From Tragulus kanchil (taxonomy: Eukaryota > Chordata > Mammalia > Artiodactyla > Tragulidae), in the NCBI GenBank assembly GCA_022376925.1, contig JAIOJX010000031.1, forward strand, positions 140,386,854-140,450,853: 64,000 bases of DNA. The letters are read 5' to 3'. Under the pieces are notes generated by a model that was not told where the DNA came from, ran no database searches, and saw only the letters and a program-made list of their open reading frames with translations. Position numbers and translations under genes: made by a program. This document shows positions 48,630 through 60,094 of this stretch, piece after piece; the stretch's first letter is position 1; each line of letters opens with the position of its first letter.

Positions 48630-49960
48630 TTTAAAAAACCCCTTTATTGAGGTATGAGGGACATAGAGAAAGCTGTGCGTTTTTATTGCATACAACTTGA
48701 TAACTTTGTAGATAAATATACACCCCTGAAACCATTACTACAGTCTCTGCCGTGAACCTGTCCCTCACAGCCAAACGTTTCCTCCCCGCTTTCGATTTAT
48801 CATTATAACTTTTATGAACAGTCAGTTCAGTTCAGTCACTCAGTTGTGTCCAACTCTTTGCGACCCCATGGACGGCAGCACACCAGGCTTCGCTGTCCTT
48901 CACCATCTCCTGGAGCTTGCTCAAACTCATGTCCACTGAGTCAGTGATGCCATCCAACCATCCTCTGTTTTTATGATAAGAACATACAAACTCTACCATC
49001 TTGAAAATTTTTATGTATACAATGCAGTATGGTTATTGATAGGCACTATGTATATGGTAGACCTTTTCTTTGTTATTGAAAACTTTAAAACATTAGACAA
49101 GCTATATTATAACAGTACAAGTAGAAGCTGAAAATGAGAAGATTTATTCACTCTGTCATAGCAGCAGTCAGTTTGGGGGCATCTGTGTCCTAGGTCAGCC
49201 CTAATCCATTCCAGGACTGACCTTCCCTGTGTGGATTTTTCACAGGATGCCTGCCATAATATGGTTCAGACTGCTGCATCCTTTTGACAGCAGCATAGTC
49301 TTCTACTATAAGAATGCATTGTGATTTGTCTTCCCCAGACGGACACACACATTGTTTTCAGTCTTTTGCAATTACAAATAATGCTGCAATGAATAATCCT
49401 GTACATAAGTCAAATTTCACACATGTGAAAGTGTTCATAGGATAAATTACTTGAAGTAGGTTTGCCAGGTCTAAAGGTGTATGTGTACAGTAGTGACTCT
49501 GTATGACTAAATTGCCTGCCCCTGAGGTTGTGCTGAATCACCCACCTGAGAGAGGTGAGTATTTTCCCCCGGCCAGGCCAACACAGGTTTGTGAAATAGG
49601 TTGATATTCGCCGGCTAAAAATGGTTTTCCATAGTAGTTCTAATTTGAATTTCTCTTATGATGGGTGAGGTCAGCTTCTTTGCAAATCTTTAAGAGAGTT
49701 GTACTGTCTTTCTGTGAACTTTCTGTTCATATGCTCCTGCCGTTTTTCTGTCAGGTCATTGTTCTTTTTGATTTGTAGGAACTCTTTACATATGAGGGAG
49801 ATGAGCTCTTTGTGATCAAAGCTGCAAATGTCCCCATAATCTCTCATTCATCTTTTGATCATTTTTACTCTGTAGAAAAAAATTTGTCATTGCAATTGAC
49901 TTTATCATTCTTTTCATTATGGCTTTTAGGTTTTCTGTCAAGTTAGAAAGGGCTTAGTTG
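48630..49960 (-). mobile_element. Long L1M remnant, antisense
   Basis: From CCTTTATTGAGGTATGAGGG through ACCCCTGAAACCATTACTAC, AATAATGCTGCAATGAATAA and GATTTGTAGGAACTCTTTAC to about 49950, the sequence follows the 3' UTR and end of ORF2 of an old mammalian L1 in reverse. A younger ART2-like repeat interrupts it at 48818-48967. No intact frame remains. Confidence 0.75.
48818..48967. mobile_element. ART2/BovB-type retroposon nested in L1
   Basis: CAGTTCAGTTCAGTCACTCA, GACGGCAGCACACCAGG and GAGTCAGTGATGCCATCC are the standard motifs of this ruminant repeat; L1 sequence continues on both sides. Confidence 0.85.
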
Positions 49961-52700
49961 CTGCAGCATTATATGAAAATTCTTTCATGGTCTCTGGCTC
50001 TCTTTGGAAGTCATCCTAGTATAAAGTATGACTCCAGCTTTCTCTCCCTCCTCTGGCCTCTGCTGACATGCTAAACAGGTAACTAGCAGTGCAGAAGGCA
50101 AGACTTCCTTGCTGTCTCCAGGACAGTGGCTCCTCTGGGTGAAATCCACTGTTTGGGTGGGCTGTGGGAAGCCCTCTGCTCTGACTTCTTGGGCAGGACT
50201 AGCGTCACATGAGGTCCCTGAAGGCCAGCCAGACTTCCCTTTTCTGTTCTTCCTTATCAAGGCGAAAGGGATCAGGAATGCCACGTGGGGGTGAAAGGCT
50301 CTTCATTTTGAGGGGGAAGTCTTGTGAAGGTAGTGCTTAAAGGAATGAATCACTAATGGTGGAATTGCAGACCAAAGTGCGGGGGAAATATAGCTGTTCT
50401 TTCTGTTACAGGAATTTGGTTGAACAGTCAGTTAACGGACAGCATTGCCTGAACACCCACTGTGTGCCGAGCCCTTTGCATACGCCTGGGGGCCCGGGGG
50501 CACTGAGGTCTCCGCCTTCCGAGCACTTGTGCCCGGGGCCGACTTTCCTCCTGGCCCCAGTCTGGGTGCTGGTGCACAGCAGGTATCACTGCGCGACTGC
50601 AGAATCAGTGAATGTGTAAATCTCTGTCAAGATGAGTGCATGAGTAGATGAGCTCTTCCCGGGCAGTCACTAGCCATCCTTAGAGCTGGCATGGGCTGGA
50701 GCCTTGGGGGTGAGGGGTGAGAAGGTGCTTGTGGTCTAGAGAGAGGCCTGATCCAGAGCCAATGTGGAGGCAGGACTTCGGGACCCAGGAACTGTTCCCT
50801 GCCCACCCCCAGGCTTGGCCAGCCCCCAAGGGACAACACGCAGGCTCTCGGCTTTTCCTCACTTCTTGCTGTACGATTTAGCCTCCACCCCTTGTCCAGC
50901 CTGGAGCTGGGGCTCTGAGGCCTGACAGAAGCGCCTTCTTTGCAAGAGGGAAAGCCAAGGCCCAGATCGGGGAACGGTTAAGGAGCACGTGGGTGGCGGA
51001 GACACAGGGGTCTGCCCCCCGAGACTGAGTGGCTGCCTGCGCTCCCTGAAGGCAGCCTGGGGTCCCGGGCAGCGGGGCTGGCTGGGGGCTTATGCTGTTG
51101 GGGGATTTGGGCTTTTGCCCCTGCCTGGTGGCATTGCAGACGGTCGCCAGGAGGGCAGGAGATCGGGTGGAGGGTCTTAAGGGGCTCTGTCTGCTTGGCT
51201 CTTCTGTGTCTCCTGTGGGGACCTCCTGGCTGGGCTCCCTCAGCTTCAGGACCTGCGCTTCCTTCTGGGCAGATGTGCTGTTTTGTCCTCACAGACCTGG
51301 CCGGTGGGCCACAAACACGTGTACCTCCCTCTCCTGCTGCTTTGGGGAGCAGCACCTCAGCGTACGGATGAGAAAACCGAGGCCCAGAGCCTGAGACGCT
51401 TGGCTCCCGTGGCCAAGGGCAGCAGAGCGGCATCTGCGCCCAGGCCCCCCCCCGCCAGGCCCCGATCCCCTGCGGCAGGTGCTTCCTTTGTGCCTGTTTT
51501 CATCATCTTCTGCCCTCATGCTGTGTCCCCACTGAAGCCCCCCGCCTGCCTTCTGCCACCTTTCTGCCGGGGTCCGTTTGGCTCGTCCATTCGTCCGTCC
51601 CGCGGGCACCTGCCGGGCCCAGCTGCAGGACGCAGACTGAAATCCGCGCCAGTTTGGTGAGGCATAGCGGGGCTGTTTGATGGGGGTCTCGGAAGGCCGC
51701 CCAGCAGGGACGGGTTTCCGGGAGGGGAGAGTGTGGGCAGGGAGGTGAGGCCCTGGTAGGAACTAAGGCTCCGAGAGGCCCTGAGTCCCACGAGGGTCCC
51801 TGGGGCCCTTTGTGCCAGGCCGGGCCCGGACAGAGCTACCGCGGCCTCTCCTTCAAGAGCCCTGGGGCTCTGAGACAGGTGGCCCGAATGTGACCGTCCT
51901 TCAGCCATCAGAACGTCTTCCAGGCCCCCAGCCTATCGGGTACTGGGCTGGTCTAGAGGGGGCTGGGCTGGGGCTCCTGTCTGGAGCAGTGCGGGCAGCC
52001 GAGCGGGGCTCGGGCACAGGGTCTGAGGGGCCTGAGTGGGTCTCTCCTTAGGCCTGCCTGCCTGCCCCGCTCCACACCCCCAGGCCCCACTTCCCCTTTC
52101 TGGGGCCCCTGGGCCCTGTGCGGCTTCAGGGCTGCCAGGGCAGGGCAGAGGAAGCCGGGCTGGGTTCCTGCCAGTACGGCTGGGGTGAGGAAGTGGGTAG
52201 CCTGTCTGTGTCTGTGAGAGCTGGGGTGGGCCCGCGCTCCCCCAGGGGTGTGGCAGGGCTGGGGTGGGGGCTGCCAGATGGGCCGGTTCCGCTGGGGAAG
52301 GGCTTCCTGAGCACTCCCGAGAGCTGGGTCCTGCCCTGGGACCCCACGTCGTCCCTTGAGGTCCCAGCCCCCATCTCCTGCAGTTCCTCTAGCTGAGGAA
52401 CCTGGATCCCGCCCGTCGGTGTTTGACAGGAAGATCCCAGTCCTTTCCTGCCTGCAGGAAAGGGAGAAGACGGTGTCTGGGGGTAGCTCAGAGGGCTACC
52501 TGGAGGAGGAGGCCCTCTTGTATCTTGCGGCCGTGAGGCTCCCTGGCATGGCTGCCTGATCTTGGCCCTGGCAGGCAGAGGGAGGACCTTGACAGTGTCC
52601 ACTTTGCCCCTCACTCTCTCTCTGGGGCTTGGAAAGGGGAGGGCGGGCGGGAGTTGGCATTTTGAGATGTTATGGGCCCTGTGGACGTCAGCGCTGCGAG
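49961..52700. other. Mostly unique sequence, GC rising to the right
   Basis: No gene or RNA gene recognised. A MIR-like scrap (AACACCCACTGTGTGCCGAG) is near 50452 and another (GATGAGAAAACCGAGGCCC) near 51367. Confidence 0.45.
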
Positions 52701-52709
52701 GGGCTGGGT

Positions 52710-52860
52710 AGGACCCTGGAGGGCCTGTGTTCAGTCTCAGCTCTCTTGTCCTAGCTGTGTGACCTCAGGCAAGTAACTGAATCTCTCTGTGCGTCAGTTC
52801 CCACATCCAAAGAATAGACACAGAGTCTCACCTCCAGGACCGGAATGCGGATTCAGAGAG
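52710..52860 (+). mobile_element. MIR SINE fragment
   Basis: AGCTGTGTGACCTCAGGCAA, GTAACTGAATCTCTCTGTGC: the MIR core. Confidence 0.8.
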
Positions 52861-55047
52861 CGCTGGGCCCACGGTGAGCACCAGTGGATTCCATGATGGT
52901 GGGTCCCGCTCAGTCCCAGGCCCTGGGGCTGCAGGGAGCGCAGAGCCCAGCGGGACGGCTTCGGGGAGGCGCTCGAGTCTCCCGGTATCAGTTTCTACCG
53001 AACTGTGTTCCTGGGCTTCCTAATTCCTCCCATACAAGCGGAGTCTCTAGAGGGTCCTGGAGACGTGGGGGGCCCCCTGCCTCCAGAAGCCTTGGACCCC
53101 CAGCTGCCCTGGTCAGTCAGGAACATGGTGACCGAGGTATACGCCGGAGGTAAAGTGGGGAGGGTTCCCCAGAGGAGGTCTCCAGGACTGGCTGCGTCTG
53201 CAGCCCTGGGCCACCGTCTCCTGGCTTGGACTCCTCACGGAGCCACGGGGGCTTCCTGGACCCCAGCGCGCTGGGACGGGAGGCCCACCAGGGGCCTCGG
53301 GACTTGGGGGCAAGCGCCAGAAACTTGCACTGGCTTCAGCCGCTGGCGACCTCGATGGTCCCCGAGGAGTGAAGGTGTAGGGGTTGCTTGAGCCTCAGAC
53401 GGGGCTGGAGCCAGGGGCCCCGGGGCGGGGTCTCGGGCCCTGGCTCTCTCCAGTTCTCCGTGCGGGCTTCCTGCTCACGTGGGCTGTCACCGTGGGGACT
53501 CCTGTGGTTGCCGCTGGCAAAGGGGACCTCCCTCATGGGCCAGCAGAAGTCCTGGGGAGGCCTCTCCCTGGTTTGGGCGACACGTCCGTCCTCCAGCCAG
53601 TCGCTGGGGCTTGGGGGAGACTGCGAGGGGCCAGACCTGGGTCCCATGGCCCTGGACCTGGGGGCTGGGGGCTGGGGGAGAGGACCACACCCAGAAGGAG
53701 CGGGAAACACTCAACGGGACCTTCGGGGGCCCCTCCTCCATGAGAAAGGGCTGCTCCCCCACCAGCGTTCTCGTGGGGCGCGAGTGGCAGCGGGGGACGC
53801 CTGGGCTCCGGGCCCGGGGCCTCGAGGCCTCCGCGCTGGGGGTCTGTGGAGCCCCACAGGCCGTGCGGGCTGCGGGTGAGGGAGGGACGGGGCCTGGCTT
53901 GACCGCAGGTGGGACGTCCAGCCGGAGCAGCGCCTGCTCCAGGAGAAGCTGCCCGAGAGGAGACGGGCTTCCTGTCGCCGAGGCCTGCACGCGGGGGGCG
54001 CAGGGGCGCTTGTTGGAGACATGGCACAGGAGCTCACCCAGTGGCCGAGGGCCCCCCGGGTGCCGGCAGAAGAGCTGGAAACTGGACAGAAAGGGGCCTC
54101 TGGGTCCCGTTTGGGGGAGGAGCTGGCCTGCGGAGACGCCCGGCGGTGCTCGGTTGTCTGCGGAGGGAGACGGGCGGCCCTTCCTCCCAGCCTGGCCTGC
54201 GCCGCTCTGTTTGTTCCAGAAGCTGGATAGGGTCCCGGGGCGGGCTGAGACCCCGAGTCCACGCTGCCCATTGTCCCCTCCTCGCCCGCCTGCCGTTGCC
54301 CTGCCGTTGCCCTGGCGGTGGCCTAATTAGATCCCCCCAAGACGAGGGTTTACCAGGGCTCAGTTCCCGAGGACTCTCAGCTGATCCCTCTCTCTGCGTG
54401 CCTGGCTCAGCCAGGCTTTGTGTGCCTGGAAGCGCAGGTTGGCATCTGGGGGGTGAAAGGCCCCGGGGGGTGCGTGGGGGGCACCCCTGTACCCATCCTG
54501 GCCACCCGCAGCTCTGCTCCGGGGCTGTGCCGGGGGACGGAGCCGCAGGGGGCAGGTGCCTCGGGCCCTGGTAGTTTGGGTTTCTTAGCCTGGCGGTCTC
54601 GATGCCCGGGGTTGGCACCAGGCCACAGGGGCGGGCAGTGCTGTGTGTACTTTTGGCATCTGGTTCCGTCCCTGGGAGCTGCTGCTTCTGGAAGGAGGTC
54701 TGTGGGGAAGTCTCTCCCAGTTCGGTGAAACCATGAGGCCGGGCCAAGGAGCTTTGGCTTGGGAGCAGGCAGACCCGGGCTCGAGGCCCCGCGCTTCTGT
54801 CAGCCAGCTCCGGCTGTGTGAGCTTACGCATCCAGTCTACCCTGCAGAACGGTGCCTCCAGTAGAAGTTTCCGGATCATGCAGGCTCTATATCCGCACTG
54901 CTAGTATAACCACTAGCTGTGTGCGGCCACGGAGCACTTGAAGTGTGACTGAATTGTTTTTAACTTTAAAAATGTTTTAATGTCATCATCATGCTCTTAT
55001 ATAGTCCTCCAAAAATTAAGTGTAATTTATTAACTTGATCCCACCTT
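52861..55047. other. GC-rich unique sequence
   Basis: Overlapping long open frames occur on both strands (for example 53479-54330) but have no recognisable domain and no splice-site or homology support. Probably ADCY7 5' intron. Confidence 0.45.
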
Positions 55048-55060
55048 CAGTTCACATTTA

Positions 55061-55308
55061 TTTATGTGAACGCTGGGTCTTCATTCCTGTGTGCGGGCTT
55101 TCTCTAGTTGTGGTGGGCAGGCTTCTTATTACAATGGCTTCTCTTGTGGCTGAGCGCAGGCTCTAGGGCTCTAGGGCTCTGGGCTCAGTCGTTGTGGTAG
55201 CTGGGCTTAGTTGCTCTGTGGCATGTGGGATCTCCCCAGACCAGGCATCTCACCCAGTCTCCTGCATTGGCAGGGAGATTCTTAACCACTGGACCACCAG
55301 GGGAGTCC
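55061..55308 (-). mobile_element. Bov-tA type SINE
   Basis: Antisense: GGGCTTTCTCTAGTTGTGGT, GTTGCTCTGTGGCATGTGGG, GGACCACCAGGGGAGTCC. Imperfect target duplication CAGTTCACATTTA / CAGTTCCCATTTA at 55048-55060 and 55309-55321. Confidence 0.88.
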
Positions 55309-55377
55309 CAGTTCCCATTTAGATTTCACTAGTTGTTTCCATTTTTTTTTTTTGTAGTTAACAGCTTCAAAAGAAAA

Positions 55378-55503
55378 ATTTCTTTGGCTGCATCGGGTCT
55401 TCGCGGCAGCATCTGGGATCTAGTTCCCTGCCCAGGAATTGAACCCTCAACTCCCTGCATTGGAAGGTGGAGTCTTAACCACTGGGCCACCAGGGAAGTC
55501 TCG
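55378..55503 (-). mobile_element. Bov-tA/CHR-type SINE fragment
   Basis: Antisense: TTGGCTGCATCGGGTCTTCG, TTGAACCCTCAACTCCCTGC, GGGCCACCAGGGAAGTC. Confidence 0.82.
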
Positions 55504-55924
55504 GTAGTTGTAGCTTTTAAAAATCAAGATCCGGATAAAGTCTCCTCTATTGCTTTGGTTTGTAAGCCTTTTAGATTTGATTCCGTGACATCCCGCTTTC
55601 CCTCATGCCCCTGACTGGTTAGCGGTGGGTTATTTGTCCTGGAGGCCAGTCGTTTCCAAAGCGTGGACCGGCAGCCTCAGCCACCCCCGCACGCGTGAGA
55701 AGTGCGCGTCTCTGCCCGGGCCCCGCCTGGTCCGACGGACAGCCCAGCGTGCAGCCCGGAGAGGCGTGGTCTGCCCAGCCCTCCAGGGTCCCCCGGGTGC
55801 CCCACTCTTGACCGGCCCGCATCATGGATTCGGCCGAGGACCAGCTCCTGTGTCATCGACCTTCTCTGGTTAGCCTCTAGACGGGACTGAATTTTTAATG
55901 TCATTAAAAACACTTCAAGTATGG

Positions 55925-56215
55925 TTTTGGCTCCATGGGGTCTCCGTTGCTGCTTGTGGGCTTTCTCTGGCCCGGGCGAGCAGGGGCTCCTCTCGGCGGC
56001 AGTGCGTGGGCTTCCCGTTGCGGCGGCCCCTCTTGGGGCCGAGCGTGGGCTCTAGGTGCGCCAGCTTGGTGGTTCCAGCTCTTGCGCTCCCTGGTGCGGC
56101 TCCCTGGCTTCCTTGCTCCGTGGCACGTGGGATCTTCCGGGACCAGGGATTGGGCCTGTGTCCCCTGCCTTGGCAGGTGATTTTTTAACCACAGGACCAC
56201 CAGGGGAAGTCCCCA
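55925..56215 (-). mobile_element. GC-rich Bov-tA/CHR-type SINE
   Basis: Antisense: GGTTTTGGCTCCATGGGG, GCACGTGGGATCTTCCGGGA, GGACCACCAGGGGAAGTCC. It lies 260 bases before the presumed ADCY7 exon. Confidence 0.8.
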
Positions 56216-56474
56216 TTTCATTTTTAATCTGCTTAAATTTAACCTGTGGTAGTCATGTGTGGCCAGTGGCTCCTCTATTGGACAGCACGGTTCTAAGACA
56301 CAGAGGAAACTAGCTCTACAACCTCGGGGTGAGCCACACTTTGAACAAGACCTAAGCGTTAGGTTTGGGTTAGGGTCGATCATCACCCCTGGGCTGTGGG
56401 GCCTGGTCTCGCTGTCCCCTGACACCAGCCTTCCCCGCGCAGGTCACATCTCAATCTGCTTTGTGTCCCTGCAG

Positions 56475-56739
56475 AGCTGAGGACCCCGAGCGGCCGCTCC
56501 GTTGGACCTGAGTGCAGAGGCGGATGCTGGTGGGGCCCTGACCAGGCCTGGCGGCGGCAGCCGGACGGGCCCCGGGCGCCCACGGTGCTGCCGGCTGAGG
56601 GGGTGCCACCCCAGCCCCGCCCGCCAGGCGGGGAGAGGCCAGAGGCCTAGACGCGCAGGCCCGGGTGGCTGCAGACAGATGCTCCCCGGGCCGCGGGGCT
56701 TCCTGCGTGGACCGCTGGGCGGGTGCACCAAGGCGGAGG
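56475..56739 (+). other. ADCY7: ADCY7 5' UTR part of the start-codon exon
   Basis: A pyrimidine-rich tract ending in CCCTGCAG gives an acceptor AG at 56473-56474, so the exon probably begins at 56475 and runs through the start codon at 56740. The leader holds two upstream ATGs: a five-codon ORF at 56524-56541, and an out-of-frame ATG at 56679 that overlaps the main start. The acceptor choice is inference; another AG in the region could be used. Confidence 0.5.
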
Positions 56740-56910
56740 ATGCCGGCCAAGGGGTGCTATTTCCTCAATGGGGGCGAGGAGGGCCCCGACCAGGACGCGC
56801 TCTACGAGAAGTATCGCCTCACCAGCCAGCACGGGCCGCTGCTGCTCACGCTCCTGTCGGTGGCCATCGCGGCCTGCACGGCCCTCGTCGTCATCGCCTT
56901 CAGCTGCGGG
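56740..56910 (+). CDS. ADCY7: ADCY7 coding exon 1 (residues 1-57)
   Basis: The exon encodes the N-terminus of adenylate cyclase 7, the membrane enzyme that makes cyclic AMP from ATP. It begins MPAKGCYFLN and matches the short, acidic ADCY7 N-terminus as I know it. The cytosolic head (about residues 1-33, with the DQDALYEKY stretch) is followed by the first membrane helix (about 34-54). The ATG has A at -3 and C at +4, a moderate Kozak context. The exon is 171 bases (57 codons), ends in phase 0, and is followed by GTGAGT at 56911. ADCY7 belongs to the ADCY2/4/7 group, which responds to Gs-alpha and is potentiated by G beta-gamma; it is prominent in blood cells. That is family knowledge, not visible here. 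Confidence 0.93.
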
Positions 56911-57038
56911 GTGAGTGGGGGCGGCCGTGGGTGCCGGGGGCTCCCTGGGGTCCAGGTCTCAGCTCTGAGGCTCTGTACTCGTGAGGCCTGGAGCACAAAG
57001 CTTTTCTTTTCTTTTTTTAATCAGTGTAATCATTTTTA

Positions 57039-57243
57039 AAAATTATTTATTTATTTATTTATTTTCGTCCATCTTTATTCCTTGGCCTATGTGGGCCTCC
57101 TGTTGCAGTGGCCTCTCTCTCGCAATCGGACACACGAGTCCAGCCGCTTCTCGGCACATGGGATCTTCCCCGGCCAGGAATCAAACCGGTGCCCCTTGCA
57201 CTGCAAGGTGGACTGTCTACCCCTTGGACCACCAGGGAAACCC
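57039..57243 (-). mobile_element. Ruminant SINE with internal deletion
   Basis: Antisense copy lacking the GCGCATGCG part of the body (TCTCTCTCGCAATCGGACAC joins the two ends). In the first coding intron of ADCY7. Confidence 0.85.
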
Positions 57244-57271
57244 AAAACTTACCTTCTTGAAGCCTGAGTTT

Positions 57272-57550
57272 CTTTTTTTTGGGAGGGTGGGGCGGGCCAC
57301 TTCTATTGGTCTTTCATTATCTATTTTCATCCATCTTTGTTCTTTGGCCCCTGTGGTCCTCCCATCACGGTGGCCTCTGTTGTCGCAGAGCAGCGGCTCT
57401 GGGCGCATGCGCTCCAGAGCTCCGGCTCGGTGATTGGACACATCGGTCCAGCCGCTCCACAGCACGTGGGATCTTCCCAGACCAGGGATCGAACTGGCGC
57501 CCCTTGCACTGCAAGGCGGTGTCCTTACCCACTGGACCACCAGGGAAGCC
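57272..57550 (-). mobile_element. Ruminant SINE, full length with perfect target duplication
   Basis: Antisense, close to consensus, flanked by the 16-base duplication TGAAGCCTGAGTTTCT at 57258-57273 and 57551-57566. In the first coding intron of ADCY7. Confidence 0.93.
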
Positions 57551-57899
57551 TGAAGCCTGAGTTTCTGCATCTGTAAAATGTGATGGAGCATATTTAGGCT
57601 GGAGGAAGATGCGTTTTTTTATTGTAATCTTTAGGTCTGGGGTGGTTTTCCATGTTACATTAATTTGCACAAATAAATTACCCTCACTTCTCTCCCCAAT
57701 GGACTTTGTGAAGAATCGACTATTCGATGGCAGACCTCATGGATATGTTTTCTCACTTGTGCTCACAGAGCCTGACTGTGGTCTCAGAATCCTTCCCAAC
57801 ACACCTGTCCAGGTGGACATGACCTATGCGTGGCTGTCGGGCACCTGAGATATGGCTAGTCTGTCTGAAGAACTGAATTTTCAATATGATTTCATTTTT

Positions 57900-58015
57900 A
57901 TGTTTTGGCTGCACCATGTGGCATGTGGGATCCTAGTTCCCTGACCAGGGATCGAACCTGCACTCCCTGCAGTGGAAGTGTGGGATCTGGAGCTCTGGAC
58001 CTCCAGGGAAGTCCC
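57900..58015 (-). mobile_element. Bov-tA type SINE fragment
   Basis: Antisense: TTTTGGCTGCACCATGTGGC, GACCAGGGATCGAACCTGC, CTCCAGGGAAGTCC. Confidence 0.82.
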
Positions 58016-58779
58016 TCAAGTTTACTTCTAATGAGTGGGAACTTGAATAGCGCCAACTGGCTAGTGGCTGCTATGTGGAAAGTTCTAGAAGAAAGCTGCA
58101 GAGACCAAAGGTACCAACAGAGGGGTATGTGTCCGGTGGCCAGCCCCCAGTCGGTGCTCCGAGAGTGTCTCTGTGGACGTTTGGTTGGTCACTTGGCACC
58201 TAGATCTGGAGTAGCCGCTGTGGGCCTGCCCCACATCAGGCTTTGAGCTCTTCTGGCTGAGGGCCGGGGGGACCAGGTGCCGGCCAGCTGTGTGTTGTCT
58301 TCCCCGTAACCCCGCCGGGTCATCCCTCTATGCCTTTCCTTCAGTTTCTCCCTGCCTCAGATGCCCTCGGTCGTCTTGTCCCCATAAGGACCCCTTCGTT
58401 CTTTAAGAGTCGGGAGCAGTGGCCTCTCCCCGCAGAGGCGTTCCACAGCTTTGCACCCGTGTGCTTATACCTGGGCCCTGCAGGTGTGTGCAGAGCCCCC
58501 GGGAGCCTGGCAGCGAGTGGACAGTGAGACCGTCCCAGGGCAGGACTGGGGAGGATGCTTAGGCCTAGGGGCAACTGGGGAAGGGTGGTGGAGAAGGCAC
58601 CCCTGGCCGAGGCAGCAGCACGAAGCCTGAGAGGTAAGAAAGGACTTGGTGTCCGGAGGGAGCTGCTGGTGACCTTGCATCGGCCGGCTGGACCGGCTAG
58701 CCTGGCGGGCTTCCTGGAGGCGGCGGCGGCACCCCGCTGGACAGCTATGGCATCTGTGTTGTCTGTCTGCCCCACGCAG

Positions 58780-58983
58780 GACCCCTCCGGACACCAGGCT
58801 GTCCTGGGGACGGTGTTCTTCACGCTGGCCGTGTTTGTGGTTCTCTACGCGCTGGTGTACGTTGAGTGCCTGGTCCGGCGGTGGCTTAGGGCCTCGGCGC
58901 TCCTCATCTGGGCCTGCCTTGTGACGCTGGGCTACGTGCTGGTGTTCGACTTGCGTACGAAGGACGCCTGTGCCTGGGAGCAG
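58780..58983 (+). CDS. ADCY7: ADCY7 coding exon 2 (residues 58-125)
   Basis: The exon starts after CCCACGCAG and stops before GTAACG. It has 204 bases (68 codons), phase 0 at both ends. It begins DPSGHQAVLG, as expected to follow the first helix of ADCY7, and carries the second (about residues 64-84) and third (about 94-115) hydrophobic helices, separated by the short basic loop VRRWLR. It ends with the DACAWEQ segment. An in-frame ATG near 58748 lies in the intron and is not a start. Confidence 0.92.
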
Positions 58984-60094
58984 GTAACGGGGCGGGGGGC
59001 CCCGGCAGTCCTTGGAGGTGTGGGCACCCCCAGCCGGCTTGGCGCTCGGCAGCTCCCGTGCGCTCTGGGCATCAGGGCCCTCCTGGAGGCTGGGCCGGCT
59101 CCCGGTGTGCCCGCCGTGGGCCCGCCCCTCTCCGGGCTGCGGCTCTGCGGCAGAACACGGGCTCTGAGCTGATCCGCCCTCTCAGCGCTGTGCATATAAA
59201 TGGGATGGGGTGGGAGAGGGTCCACCTGAATGCCTGCCGTTTCTGGAAATGACACGTCTCCCATCAAAGAGTCTAAAGGCGGGAATTGGCTCAGGTGGCA
59301 GGAAAGGCCTGGGTCGGTCCGGGGCTTCGGCAGGCTGGCCGGGTCCTGTTTCCTTTCGGTTCGGCCTTCCGGTCAGGCCGTCGCCAGCTCAGGATGCGGG
59401 TGGCCGCGGTGTCTCCAGGCTGCTGTCCCCCAGCCTGCCCAGGCCAGCTGCAGAGGGAGCCCTTTGTCAACTAGCTGGAGTCGCACTGGCTGGCCCGGGT
59501 CGAGGGCCCAGCCCTGTAGAGTCACTGCCCCCAGGAGCTGGCCTCTCTGCCTGCTGGGACTGTGTCCTGTGTCTGGGGTCATGGAAGCCAGGCGTCCTGG
59601 AAGCTCAGGGGTGGGCCCTACGCCCCGAAAGGCAGGAGCAGGCCGGCCAGCTCTGAGAGTGGACGGGGCGGGCGAGGCCGGGCTGCTGGGGCTGGCAGGG
59701 GAGCGGGCCCCGCCCAGCTTCGAGTCGTGACTGTTCCTAGAGGGAGAGTTGTGGGCCGTCGACAGCAGGCGAAGGCCCTTTGTGTCCTGAGGGTAGTGAA
59801 GGCTCAGGCCGGGGAGGCCCGGCTTTAGCCCCAGACCTTAAGTCAGCTTGGTGGCCGTGATGCTGGCCGGGCAGGTGTGGACGTTCTCTTGTCCTCTCGG
59901 GTGTCTGCGGCCGCCTTTCACCACACGGGGTGGGGGCAGGGGCCGACCTGCGGGCAGGGAACACCTGAGCCTAGACGGGCGGCTGGGACTCCGCGTTCAG
60001 GCGTCCGGGGCCCATCAGCCAAGGCTGGGCAGCGACCTCGGGTGGGCGGGCAGCTGGGGGCAGGGCCGCTGCGCTCAGGCCGCGCTGTGCGCAG
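58984..60094 (+). other. ADCY7: ADCY7 intron
   Basis: GC-rich unique intron of 1.1 kb. I see no repeat family and no additional exon. Open frames here reflect base composition. Confidence 0.75.

Larger units (their letters stand above)
56911..58779 (+). other. ADCY7: ADCY7 intron with SINE cluster
   Basis: This 1.87-kb intron holds three antisense SINEs (57039-57243, 57272-57550 and 57900-58015). The remainder, about 58020-58779, is unique sequence with no exon I can recognise. Confidence 0.8.

Noticed and set aside
53479..54330. 283-codon open frame upstream of ADCY7
   Set aside because: There is no recognisable domain, equally long frames lie on the opposite strand, and there is no splice or homology support.
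56665..56739. N-terminal extension of ADCY7 upstream of the ATG at 56740
   Set aside because: The upstream frame has GTG, not ATG, at 56665, and the known ADCY7 N-terminus begins with the MPAKG segment encoded at 56740.
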